10,232 nt of DNA from SKPT01 sp040905445 (GCA_040905445.1 JBBDRN010000011.1:1-10232), one strand, 5' to 3'; shown: positions 1-6,326, counted from the stretch's first letter. Notes: generated by a model from the letters alone, not told the origin. A program made the numbers and translations.

Positions 1-208
1 CCCGTGGCTACAGGCCGGTCGCCCCCTGCGGGGGCTGCAACCAAGCCTCGGCGCGCCTGTGTTGGTCGTCCCGGAAGTCGCGGATGAACCCAAAAAAAGC
101 GCAACGCCCGTCCTGAGCGAGTTCGCGAGCGAAGGTTGGGATTTGCCCGAAGTAAGCAACCCTCCCGTTCTCTACCCTCCCGCCTTCCCCACCGCCCTCA
201 TCCGCCTT
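1..208. other. Non-coding left end, probable mosaic of dispersed repeats
   Basis: I see no convincing gene here. A minus-strand open frame crosses the stretch, but its product is low-complexity and Arg/Gly-rich with no recognisable domain. Visible structure: a perfect 6-bp stem with a 3-nt loop at 21-35 (GCCCCC-TGC-GGGGGC), an A7 run at about 95-101, and a segment at about 105-155 containing CCTGAGCGAG and GCGAGCGAAGG. That segment resembles short dispersed repeats I recall from planctomycete and other intergenic regions. The resemblance is from memory, and only one copy lies in this window. No strong promoter for the Nudix gene was found in it. Confidence 0.4.
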
Positions 209-245
209 CTTCGTGCCCGCTTCGTCCCCTTCGCGCCTTCGTGGC
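209..245 (-). repeat. 37-nt dispersed repeat, copy 1
   Basis: Read on the minus strand it begins GCCACGAAGGCGCGAAGG and carries three spaced ACGAAG-type units. It matches the element at 796-832 at 34 of 37 positions. It ends 15 bp before the Nudix ATG. A GTG codon inside it (213) would extend the Nudix frame, but because it lies in a repeat it is unlikely to be the true start. Similar CCACGAAGG-type repeats are, from memory, scattered in intergenic DNA of planctomycetes and related phyla. Confidence 0.65.
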
Positions 246-260
246 GAACGGACCCGCGCC

Positions 261-698
261 ATGCACACCGACTACTCCTGCGGCGTCGTGCCCGTAAGAA
301 TGCGGGAGGGCCGCCACGAGTATCTCGTGGTGCAGCACGGCAGCGGGCACTGGGGCTTCCCCAAAGGCCACCCGGAGCACGGCGAAACCGACGAACAGGC
401 CGCCCGCCGCGAACTGGCGGAGGAAACGGGTCTGGCACAGGTGACGCTCATGGACCCCGGGCCCGACCTGCGCGAGCAGTACATCTTCACGCAACGCACG
501 GACGGCGGCCGACGCGTGGTACGCAAGACCGTGCGCTATTTCGTCGGCCTCGTGCCACCGGACGCGCCGGTGCGCCCCTGCCCGCGCGAGGTGCGCGACC
601 ACGCGTGGGGCGATGCGGATGCGACGCGCGAGCGGCTGTCCTTCGACGAAGGCCGGCGCGTACTGGATGTGGCCGACACGTTTTTGCACAAGGCGTGA
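261..698 (+). CDS. Nudix hydrolase, diadenosine tetraphosphatase-like
   Basis: A 145-residue protein made of a single Nudix domain. The Nudix box lies at residues 36-58 and matches GX5EX7REUXEEXGU exactly (G36, E42, R50, E51, L52, E54, E55, G57, L58); the glutamates bind the catalytic divalent metals. The preceding WGFPKGH (31-37) is typical of the asymmetric Ap4A hydrolase (NUDT2-like) branch, which cleaves bis(5'-nucleosyl) tetraphosphates to mono- and triphosphates, so a cytosolic role in clearing alarmone-like or damaged nucleotides is likely. Substrate cannot be fixed from sequence. I chose ATG 261 because an in-frame GTG at 213 lies within a dispersed repeat and would add an Arg/Ser-rich extension unlike the family. 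No Shine-Dalgarno or start-proximal -10 is obvious. The gene is convergent with the transglutaminase-like gene across a repeat-filled gap. Confidence 0.9.
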   Translation: MHTDYSCGVVPVRMREGRHEYLVVQHGSGHWGFPKGHPEHGETDEQAARRELAEETGLAQVTLMDPGPDLREQYIFTQRTDGGRRVVRKTVRYFVGLVPPDAPVRPCPREVRDHAWGDADATRERLSFDEGRRVLDVADTFLHKA

Positions 699-703
699 GC
701 CCC

Positions 704-780
704 CGTAGGGTCCGCTGTGCGGACCTTCCTGCGTGGCGCGACGAATCGCGCCACCGGAGGTCCGCACAGCGGACCCTACG
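704..780. repeat. REPIN-like nested inverted repeat, copy 1
   Basis: Two 23-nt arms, 704-726 and 758-780, are perfect reverse complements (core GTAGGGTCCGCTGTGCGGAC). Nested inside is a second perfect stem, 733-741 pairing with 746-754 around a CGAA loop. The whole element could fold into a long hairpin with one asymmetric internal loop. It starts 5 bp after the Nudix stop codon, between convergent genes, where it could act as a bidirectional terminator or RNA-stability element (inference; there is no T-tract). The right arm is identical to 8557-8579. Paired inverted palindromes with variable centres resemble REPINs, which are mobilised in trans by RAYT transposases; no RAYT gene is in the window. 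Confidence 0.85.
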
Positions 781-795
781 CCGACCGCAGCCTCG

Positions 796-832
796 CTTCG
801 TGCTCTCTTCGTGCCCTTCGCGCCTTCGTGGC
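796..832 (-). repeat. 37-nt dispersed repeat, copy 2, abutting a stop codon
   Basis: It matches 209-245 at 34 of 37 positions and has the same orientation, reading GCCACGAAGGCGCGAAGG at its minus-strand start. Its first base (832) is the last base of the TAG stop codon of the transglutaminase-like gene, so it forms the immediate 3' untranslated region of that gene. Only 15 bp separate it from the inverted repeat at 704-780, so most of this convergent gap is repetitive DNA. Confidence 0.65.
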
Positions 833-2337
833 TACTGTGCCGCCGGCTCGAGCACCTCGATCTGCATCCCGGCGAGCATCGGCGCGATGGCCATCAGGTC
901 GTTGGTCATGTCCTGCGCCGACATGGACGACACGCCGAAGGTGATGTGCGCCGCGTCGTACGCGGCCGCGGGCCCGAGGGTGGGGTCCAGGTCGACCCAC
1001 GCCCCGTCCAGCCAGGCCTGCGTCCACATGTGTCCGCCGAAGGTGTTGCGCGCGTCGAGGAAGTGATCGACATAGAGCAGCCCGGTGGCGGTACGCGCCG
1101 GGATGTCCGCCGCACGCAGCAGGGCGGCGAGCAGCACGGCATGCTCGGAGCAGTCGCCCTGGGCGGTCCGCGCCACCTCGCTGGCGGACCCGAGCCCGAC
1201 GGACAGGTCCTTGGCGGTGATGAACTCATGCACGAACTGCCGCAGCCGCTCCGCGGTCTCGCCGGCCGGACGCGCGTCCGCCGCCTCGCCGCCCAGCGCC
1301 TCCGCCAGCAGCTTGAGCACCGCCGGGTCGGCGTGGTCGATCATCGGCGAGGCGGCGCGATCGTCGTCGGTCGGCGCCTCGTCATCGCCCGCCGCGGCGC
1401 GGTCATCCAGGTCGATCGTCACGACGTACGTCCCCGCCTCGACCCGCTCGACGCGCTGCCGGCCCACGCTGGGCAGGACGGGTGCGTGACGTTCGACCGG
1501 CGGCGCGTCGAACCGCACGCGGTAGCTGCCATGGCGAAGCTGCCGCGGGTTCGCGATCGGGCGATCCGGCTGGACGAACAGCGACGCCAGCAACTGCGGC
1601 GGGTCCACCTCCGCCAGCGCCAGGTCGCGGTCGGCGGCGAGCATCGTGATCTCCATGCCCGGCATCAACGCGACCGTCGTCCGCAGCGCCTCGCCCCGGT
1701 CGTCCAGGTACTCGCGCGACGTCACGCCCGGCAGGATCGACACGCCCACCTCCCACAGCGTCGCCGGCACCACCCGGCCGAACACCTCCACCTCGCGCGG
1801 CCCGATGCGATCCATCGTGATCTCGAACGGCCGCGGCCCGGCCTGGAGCTCGAGCGTGCGCACGCTCACGCGCTCCTCGCCGCCCTCGATCGCCTCCGTG
1901 ACCACGCGCTGCGCCGCCGCGGGCGGCAGCCAGTCGTCATCCGGGTCCAGCGCCACCGCGCGCGTGCTCGACCGCCCGCCCTGCTCGTGCGTCAGCTCCG
2001 CGCCCCCGGGCGTAAAGCGCAGCGTCTGCATGCTCTGGCTCGTGCCCATCAGCGTCCGCGCCGTCGCCTCGATCGGCTCGCCCGCGGCCGACTCGACAAA
2101 GCTCGAATCCTGCTCGATGCGCATCTCCACCGGACCTCGGCGGATGGTGATCACCGTGCGGCTCTCGGTGATGATCCGCTCCGCCTCGTCACGCCGCTGC
2201 ACCAGGTGCGCGTGGCCGGCACGGTCCCCGCCGATCAGCAGCACGTACCACCGTTCAAAGTTCGGCGCCTGCGCCCCGGCGGGCGCGGCCAGGGCGAGCA
2301 GGGCGGCAACGACAAGGGGCAGGCGGAGGGTCGTCAT
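832..2337 (-). CDS. Secreted transglutaminase-like superfamily protein
   Basis: A 501-residue exported protein. Residues 1-24 form a signal peptide (MTTLR, then a Leu/Ala/Val core, then AGAQA; cleavage likely after A24). Residues of about 25-330 are a beta-rich region without a motif I can name; it ends in an Asp/Ala-rich linker (about 310-330). The transglutaminase-like domain covers about 335-460, with the triad visible as C396 (QGDCSEHAVLLAALLR), H436 (GGHMWTQAW) and D451 (VDLDPT). Family members act as proteases, peptidases or transglutaminases; the substrate here is unknown. The intact triad suggests an active enzyme outside the cytoplasmic membrane. ATG 2337 is preferred over an in-frame GTG six codons upstream because the signal peptide begins there and a TACAAT box sits exactly 6 nt before it. 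No Shine-Dalgarno is present. The TAG stop touches a dispersed repeat. Confidence 0.85.
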   Translation of the reverse strand: MTTLRLPLVVAALLALAAPAGAQAPNFERWYVLLIGGDRAGHAHLVQRRDEAERIITESRTVITIRRGPVEMRIEQDSSFVESAAGEPIEATARTLMGTSQSMQTLRFTPGGAELTHEQGGRSSTRAVALDPDDDWLPPAAAQRVVTEAIEGGEERVSVRTLELQAGPRPFEITMDRIGPREVEVFGRVVPATLWEVGVSILPGVTSREYLDDRGEALRTTVALMPGMEITMLAADRDLALAEVDPPQLLASLFVQPDRPIANPRQLRHGSYRVRFDAPPVERHAPVLPSVGRQRVERVEAGTYVVTIDLDDRAAAGDDEAPTDDDRAASPMIDHADPAVLKLLAEALGGEAADARPAGETAERLRQFVHEFITAKDLSVGLGSASEVARTAQGDCSEHAVLLAALLRAADIPARTATGLLYVDHFLDARNTFGGHMWTQAWLDGAWVDLDPTLGPAAAYDAAHITFGVSSMSAQDMTNDLMAIAPMLAGMQIEVLEPAAQ

Positions 2338-2343
2338 GGCCGC

Positions 2344-2349
2344 ATTGTA
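2344..2349 (-). promoter_or_regulatory. TACAAT -10 box 6 nt before ATG (leaderless start candidate)
   Basis: On the minus strand TACAAT is followed by GCGGCC and then the ATG at 2337. A -10 hexamer normally places the transcription start about 7 nt beyond its end, so the transcript would begin at or next to the A of ATG. I see no good -35 and no Shine-Dalgarno. The spacing is identical to that upstream of the UDG gene and gatB. Confidence 0.55.
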
Positions 2350-2403
2350 AGCCACGACCCCACGATCCAGCAGGAAAAACCAACCGCCCGCGATCGCTCA
2401 GGC

Positions 2404-3942
2404 TCAACACGGCGCGTCGACGCGCTGTGGCTGCACGCCGGCGGCGGCCGTGGCGGGGGTGGTGGCCGGGGTGGCGGGGGCGGGGGTCAGCGGTGTGTGG
2501 AGCGTGATCCGCGCGCCACGCCCGGGGGCGCTGTCGATCTCCATGTGCCCCCCGAGCAGTTCCAGGCGGTGCAGGATGCTCGACAGGCCGTAGTGCGCGT
2601 CCTCCGCCAGTCGGCGGCGCAGTTGCTCCGGATCGAAGCCCGCCCCGTCGTCCTCGACGCACACCGCCACGCAGTCGGCCGCGGGGCAGGTCAGCACCAC
2701 CCGCGCCCGGTCGATCCCGGCGTGCTTGACCGCGTTGAACAGCAGCTCGCGCGTTGCATTGAACAGGAAGATCCGCGTGTCCTCCGGCATCCGCTCCGGC
2801 CCCGGCGAGTCCATCGCCATCACCTCCACCACCAGCCCATGCTTCTCCCGCATCGAACGCGCCAGCAACCCCAGCGCCGCCGCCATGTCCGTGTCGCGCC
2901 GGATCGGCGGGCTCAGCTCCATCGTCAATGACCGCGACGCGTCGATGCACTGCCCGAGCAGCTCGTCAAGCTCATCGAGCTCCTTGCGCGGCTCACGTCC
3001 GCGGATCAGCGACACGCGCAGCCGGCTGGCGACCAGCAGTTGCTGCAGGTGGTCATGCAGCACGCTCGCCAGCCGCTGCCGCTCGCGCTGCTCGGCCTGG
3101 TTCAGATCCCGCGCCGCGGCTTGCAACTGGCCCGTCCGCTCCGCGACACGCTGTTCGAGCGTTTCGTTCAACGCCCGCAGCTTCTGCTCGGCAAGCTTCT
3201 GCCCCGTCATGTCATAATGCCGCGCCTGCACGCCCACGCGGCGGCCGGCGTCGTCGCGCAGCGGGCCCCAGTTGCCCGCCAGCCAGCGCACCGCGCCCAC
3301 GCGCGTGACAATGCGGAACTCGGCGTACGCGATCGCATGCCCGGCGAGCGCGCGCTCGTGCAGCTCGCGGACGCGCGCGGCGTCGTCCGGGTGGGCCACG
3401 CCCGCGATCCCCGTCTGCTCGAACGTCCCGACCGGGTGCCCGGTGATCGTCTCGAACGCCCGGTTGACGTACAGCAGCTCGCCGTCGAGTCCCCAGGCGT
3501 GGACGATGTCCGAGGTGTTGTCCGCGATCAGGCGGAAGTCGCGCTCGCTCCGCGCCAGCGCCCGCTCGACGCGGTTCGTCTCGAGCCGCTGCCGCTCCAC
3601 GGCGTAGTGCAGCAGGCCGTGCACCAACCCCGCGAGCAGGAACGTCGTCAGCGTCAGTTGCGCGAACCACAGCACGGCGGGCAGCTCCGGCGCGGGCCCC
3701 AGCAGCAGGTGCGCGTAGTAGACCGTGGCGATCGCGGCGCTCGCCAGCCCGCCCGCGAGGCCCGAGATCATCGTGGCGAACACCACCGCCGACAACACCA
3801 CCGCCGTCGAGCTGAGGTCGACGTTGAGCGCCGGCGTCAGCGTCTCGCAGACGAGCACCGCCAACGCCGTGACCGACGGTCCGAGCAGGGCGCGGGCGTA
3901 AGGCTCAAGCCTCCGCGTCCGGGCGAGGCGCGACGCAGGCAT
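2404..3942 (-). CDS. Membrane PAS sensor histidine kinase, NarX/UhpB-like (HisKA_3) type
   Basis: A 512-residue protein. Residues of about 21-112 contain hydrophobic segments (about 21-38, 46-78 probably two spans, 88-112), resembling the four-helix DUF4118 sensor region of KdpD-like proteins. A PAS domain follows at about 132-248, then a coiled-coil linker (about 246-285). The dimerisation/phosphoacceptor helix has RQRLASVLHDHLQQLL with H296 as the likely phosphorylated residue. The ATPase domain shows the N box ELLFNAVKHA (N403), G1 box EDDGAGFDP (430-438) and G2 region YGLSSILHRLELLGG (451-465). It ends in an Ala/Pro/Thr-rich tail (about 485-512). The kinase should autophosphorylate and signal to a LuxR/NarL-family regulator, but none lies in the window, so its partner is unknown. 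ATG 3942 has a GGAGA Shine-Dalgarno; the frame stays open upstream to about 4650 but there overlaps the next gene. Confidence 0.88.
   Translation of the reverse strand: MPASRLARTRRLEPYARALLGPSVTALAVLVCETLTPALNVDLSSTAVVLSAVVFATMISGLAGGLASAAIATVYYAHLLLGPAPELPAVLWFAQLTLTTFLLAGLVHGLLHYAVERQRLETNRVERALARSERDFRLIADNTSDIVHAWGLDGELLYVNRAFETITGHPVGTFEQTGIAGVAHPDDAARVRELHERALAGHAIAYAEFRIVTRVGAVRWLAGNWGPLRDDAGRRVGVQARHYDMTGQKLAEQKLRALNETLEQRVAERTGQLQAAARDLNQAEQRERQRLASVLHDHLQQLLVASRLRVSLIRGREPRKELDELDELLGQCIDASRSLTMELSPPIRRDTDMAAALGLLARSMREKHGLVVEVMAMDSPGPERMPEDTRIFLFNATRELLFNAVKHAGIDRARVVLTCPAADCVAVCVEDDGAGFDPEQLRRRLAEDAHYGLSSILHRLELLGGHMEIDSAPGRGARITLHTPLTPAPATPATTPATAAAGVQPQRVDAPC
2446..2486 (+). other. 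G-rich tract, potential G-quadruplex, in kinase 3' end
   Basis: Plus-strand G-runs occur at 2455-2459, 2468-2471, 2476-2480 and 2482-2486. Because the kinase is on the minus strand, this is its template strand, and the tract encodes the Ala/Pro/Thr-rich C-terminal tail. It could fold as a G-quadruplex or simply be slippage-prone low-complexity DNA. Confidence 0.4.
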
Positions 3943-3950
3943 GGCGAAGG

Positions 3951-3956
3951 TCTCCG
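3951..3956 (-). promoter_or_regulatory. Shine-Dalgarno (GGAGA) of the sensor kinase
   Basis: Minus-strand CGGAGA ends 8 nt before the ATG at 3942. It decides this start against the much longer upstream-open frame, and shows that ordinary Shine-Dalgarno initiation is used alongside the probable leaderless starts. Confidence 0.6.
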
Positions 3957-4088
3957 GAGAGATGGGTGCGGCCGTGCGTTCTGCATGGCATCCAATGCTA
4001 CGCCCACCAGCGCGGGCGGGTCGCTCGCGGCGAAAGGAATCTGCATGAATGGTCCGCGCCGGAGGCGCCGCCGTCACGACGGGATCGC

Positions 4089-5555
4089 TCAACCGCGCGG
4101 CGCGGCCCCCGACATCGCGAACCGGCGGCCGATCTCGTCGCGCAACGCCTCCAGCGCCGCCGGCGGGTACACCGCAAAGGGCCAGTCGCGCCGACGGGCG
4201 ACCGTCGCGTTGTGCAGACCCAGCCGGGCACGGTCCAGCTCGGCGCGGGCGTCGTCGATTGGCCCGGGGTGTCGCGAAGCAAGGTAGGCGTTGATCCGCC
4301 GCAGGTGGCGGAACGCGAGCTGACGGTGCTCGCGCAGCCCCGGCTGCCGACCGGCTCGCCGCACGGCAGGCCGGGCGAGCGTCGTGGCCAGCACCCGCCG
4401 CTTTTCCTGCGCCAGCGGACCGTCGAGCCCCAGCAGGCGGTCGACGTTGTACGGCGCGTGGTGCATCCGCCAGCGGGCCCGCGCCACGTCCTGCACCGTC
4501 GCGAGCGGGACGTCGAACGGCGGCAGGTGCACGTCGGCGCTGACCACCACCGCCGGCGCGAGCGCCTCGTGGCGCCACGTCTGCCACCATCGATCGGTGG
4601 CGCGGTCGTACAGGCCGCCGCCCGTCCCGTGGATGAACAGGTCGCAGCACCGGCTGCGCATGAACGCCGTCAGCAGCAGGGCGCGGGGCAGGAGCGCGGT
4701 TGATTCCGAATTCCGGTTGTCAGCGTTTGCATCGGGGGGCGGCGCGAGCGGCTCGCCCTGCTCGTCGGTGAAGATCGGCGTCGAGTCGGCGAGGTCGGCG
4801 AAGACCCGCCGCCGCGGCCGCTGCCACCCGGCCGCCCACAGGGGCAGCTCGACCCGGTCCGGCTCGACCGCCAGCGGCGTCAGCCCCGCCTCGGGCACCG
4901 CCGCCACCGCCTCGTTGTACGCCTGCACGCAGCGGCGCGCATCGCGCAGCATCGCCGCCACGAGCTCGCGATAGCCGGCCAGCCGAGGCAGGTCGCTCGT
5001 GAAGAGCACCGGCACGGGCCCGGTGTAGGGCCGCATGAGGCGGAGCAGCACCGCGGTGAGCTGCTCGGCGAGTGTCCGCGCGGCCGGGCCGTCGCTGAAC
5101 GCCGCCGCCAGTGCCGCGAGCCCGGGCGCGTCGCCGGCTGCCCGGAGTTGGTCGAGGACCCGTTCAGCGTCGACGGGCGGCTGAAAACCCGTGGGCACCT
5201 CGGCGTGCGTGCTATGCGCCAGCCGGAGGGCCACCGCGTCCAGCCGGTCGCCCGCCTGCCGCGGCAGGGTGAGCGTGACGGCCTCGTGGGCGTCCTGATC
5301 CACGACAAGGTGAAGCGCCTCCGCGCCGTAGCGCTCGGCGGCGGCGACCATCGCCAGGTCCTTGGCGAGGATGCCCGGGTGCCAGAGCCACGCCTGGTGG
5401 CCCGTGCCGATGATCGGCCGATCGCCCGCGAGCGGGGCGGCGCCCAGCCGGGCGGCATGGCGGTCGACGAGTTGGCGCAGGCCAGCAAGGTCGCCCACCC
5501 GCGCCGCACCGGGAGCCGGCCAGTCGGGTGCAGCGGGGTCGAGGGTGATACGCAT
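4089..5555 (-). CDS. BshC-like protein of unknown function
   Basis: A 488-residue, probably cytosolic protein with no signal peptide or membrane span. I see a distant resemblance to BshC, the proposed cysteine-adding enzyme of bacillithiol synthesis (about 540 residues in Bacillus). Residues 48-98 have IIGTGHQAWLWHPGILAKDL followed by LHLVVDQDAHEAV, paralleling BshC's glycine/glutamine-rich loop (VGGQQAGLLTGPLYTIHK) and its EDHD-type segment. Residues 283-345 (STALLPRALLLTAFM, then DLFIHGTGGGLYDRATD, then a segment ending SADVHLP) parallel BshC's LRPLxQ and GGPGE regions. The C-terminal part (about 385-480) is helical and charged, as in BshC's coiled coil. The alignment is by eye and weak in places, and no bshA or bshB is nearby, so bacillithiol synthesis should not be assumed. 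It lies 63 bp downstream of efp. A TAAACT hexamer lies 9 nt before the ATG, and no Shine-Dalgarno is evident. Confidence 0.7.
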   Translation of the reverse strand: MRITLDPAAPDWPAPGAARVGDLAGLRQLVDRHAARLGAAPLAGDRPIIGTGHQAWLWHPGILAKDLAMVAAAERYGAEALHLVVDQDAHEAVTLTLPRQAGDRLDAVALRLAHSTHAEVPTGFQPPVDAERVLDQLRAAGDAPGLAALAAAFSDGPAARTLAEQLTAVLLRLMRPYTGPVPVLFTSDLPRLAGYRELVAAMLRDARRCVQAYNEAVAAVPEAGLTPLAVEPDRVELPLWAAGWQRPRRRVFADLADSTPIFTDEQGEPLAPPPDANADNRNSESTALLPRALLLTAFMRSRCCDLFIHGTGGGLYDRATDRWWQTWRHEALAPAVVVSADVHLPPFDVPLATVQDVARARWRMHHAPYNVDRLLGLDGPLAQEKRRVLATTLARPAVRRAGRQPGLREHRQLAFRHLRRINAYLASRHPGPIDDARAELDRARLGLHNATVARRRDWPFAVYPPAALEALRDEIGRRFAMSGAAPRG

Positions 5556-5564
5556 GCCGGCCGG

Positions 5565-5570
5565 AGTTTA
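5565..5570 (-). promoter_or_regulatory. TAAACT -10-like box close to the BshC-like start
   Basis: Minus-strand TAAACT is separated from ATG 5555 by 9 nt. If it is a -10 box, the mRNA would have a leader of at most a few nucleotides. It matches TATAAT at 4 of 6 positions and has no clear -35. It is weaker than the three boxes with exact 6-nt spacing. Confidence 0.3.
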
Positions 5571-5618
5571 GCCGATCGCCGCCCGTCGCCTCCCGGCACG
5601 CGGGTTGCCGTGCAGACG

Positions 5619-6179
5619 CTATTGGCTGACGCGGCTGAGGTACTCGCCCGACTCGGTCGAGATGCGGACGACGTCGCCGTTGTTGATGAACGGGGGCACC
5701 TTGGCGACCAGCCCCGTCTCCAGCGTCGCTTCCTTGAGCTGGTTGGTCACCGTCGCGCCCTTGACCTGCGGCGGGGTGTCGGTGACGGTCAGGTCGACCG
5801 CGGCGGGCAGGTCGACGTTGACGACGTTGCCGTTGTGCACCATCGCGGTCAGCTCGGTGTTGGGCTTGATGTACTTGAGCGAGTCGCCGAGCAGGTTCGC
5901 GGGGATGGTGTGCTGCTCGTAGTTCTCGCCGTCCATGAAGACGGCCCCGCCGGCGTCCGAATAGAGGTACTCCATGGCGCGGCGGTCGATGTCGACCTGC
6001 TCGACGTCCTCGCCCGAGCGGAACCGCCGCTCGATGCGCGTGCCCGTCTGGAGGCTCTTCATCTTGACCTGCGCGTAGGCGGGGCCCTTGCCGGGCTTGA
6101 CATGGTCGGTGGCGGCGATGATCCAGACCTGGCCGTCAACTTGCACAGCCATGCCGGGGCGGAGGTCCTGGGATTTCAC
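5619..6179 (-). CDS. efp: Elongation factor P
   Basis: A 186-residue, full-length EF-P with the three expected domains: an N-terminal KOW-like domain (about 1-64), a central OB domain (about 65-127) and a C-terminal OB domain (about 128-186) ending GEYLSRVSQ, typical of the family. EF-P binds stalled ribosomes between the P and E sites and speeds peptide-bond formation at polyproline stretches. The tip of the loop near the peptidyl-transferase centre reads KPGKGPAY, placing K31 where E. coli has the modified K34. Whether and how K31 is modified cannot be told; no epmA or epmB is in the window. The start is GTG at 6179, supported by AGGAG 8 nt upstream and a plausible sigma-70 promoter. It is divergent from the UDG gene. 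Confidence 0.95.
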   Translation of the reverse strand: MKSQDLRPGMAVQVDGQVWIIAATDHVKPGKGPAYAQVKMKSLQTGTRIERRFRSGEDVEQVDIDRRAMEYLYSDAGGAVFMDGENYEQHTIPANLLGDSLKYIKPNTELTAMVHNGNVVNVDLPAAVDLTVTDTPPQVKGATVTNQLKEATLETGLVAKVPPFINNGDVVRISTESGEYLSRVSQ

Positions 6180-6187
6180 GGGTACGG

Positions 6188-6192
6188 CTCCT
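6188..6192 (-). promoter_or_regulatory. Shine-Dalgarno (AGGAG) of efp
   Basis: Minus-strand AGGAG lies 8 nt before the GTG start at 6179. It supports the GTG, since no ATG competes close by. Confidence 0.7.
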
Positions 6193-6214
6193 GGGTGGAC
6201 GGTGCGAGCCCCGT

Positions 6215-6243
6215 ATTGTGCGCGATTACGCGCCGCGTTTCAA
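6215..6243 (-). promoter_or_regulatory. Candidate sigma-70-type promoter of efp
   Basis: On the minus strand TTGAAA (6243-6238, 5 of 6 to the -35 consensus) is separated by 17 bp from CACAAT (6220-6215, 4 of 6 to the -10 consensus). Transcription would start near 6208, giving a leader of roughly 30 nt that holds the AGGAG. An AT-rich block at 6261-6285, about 18 bp upstream of the -35, could act like an UP element (inference). Confidence 0.5.
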
Positions 6244-6260
6244 AGGCGGGCGTTGGAGCA

Positions 6261-6285
6261 TTCAGAACTCAGAATTAAAAATTCA
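6261..6285 (-). repeat. AT-rich intergenic repeat, copy A
   Basis: An AT-rich island in a GC-rich intergenic region. Its minus-strand core TGAATTTTTAATTCT (6285-6271) matches 8615-8629 on the plus strand at 14 of 15 positions, and both copies carry neighbouring TTCTGA(A/G)TTCTGA units in a different order. Both copies lie upstream of translation genes (efp and gatB), orientated with the gene. Confidence 0.5.
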
Positions 6286-6326
6286 CAAAGCACCCCCGTT
6301 CGCGGTCACCCTCGGGCGACGCGGTC

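Noticed and set aside
85..110. A7 tract with weak dyad, as a minus-strand terminator
   Set aside because: The adjoining stem is only about 3 bp, and no minus-strand gene ends nearby.
213..260. GTG start for a longer Nudix protein
   Set aside because: The codon lies inside a dispersed repeat, and the added residues do not resemble the family N-terminus.
8..268. Minus-strand 86-codon frame at the left end
   Set aside because: It is composed of translated repeat fragments and overlaps the Nudix start. No domain or ribosome-binding site is seen.
733..2931. Very long plus-strand open frame antisense to the transglutaminase and kinase genes
   Set aside because: The translation is Arg/His/Pro-rich with no domain and lies opposite two well-supported genes. 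High GC content leaves few stop codons, which explains it.
3995..4000. TAGCAT as a -10 box for the kinase
   Set aside because: It lies about 50 nt upstream of the start with no -35 partner, and the match is too weak to support a promoter call.
4056..4068. Small GCGCC-GGA-GGCGC hairpin after the BshC-like gene, as terminator
   Set aside because: The stem is only 5 bp and no T-tract follows on the minus strand. Such hairpins are common by chance at this GC content.
3943..4650. Upstream extension of the kinase reading frame
   Set aside because: It overlaps the 3' half of the BshC-like gene, has Arg/Ala/Pro shadow composition, and the ATG at 3942 has its own Shine-Dalgarno.
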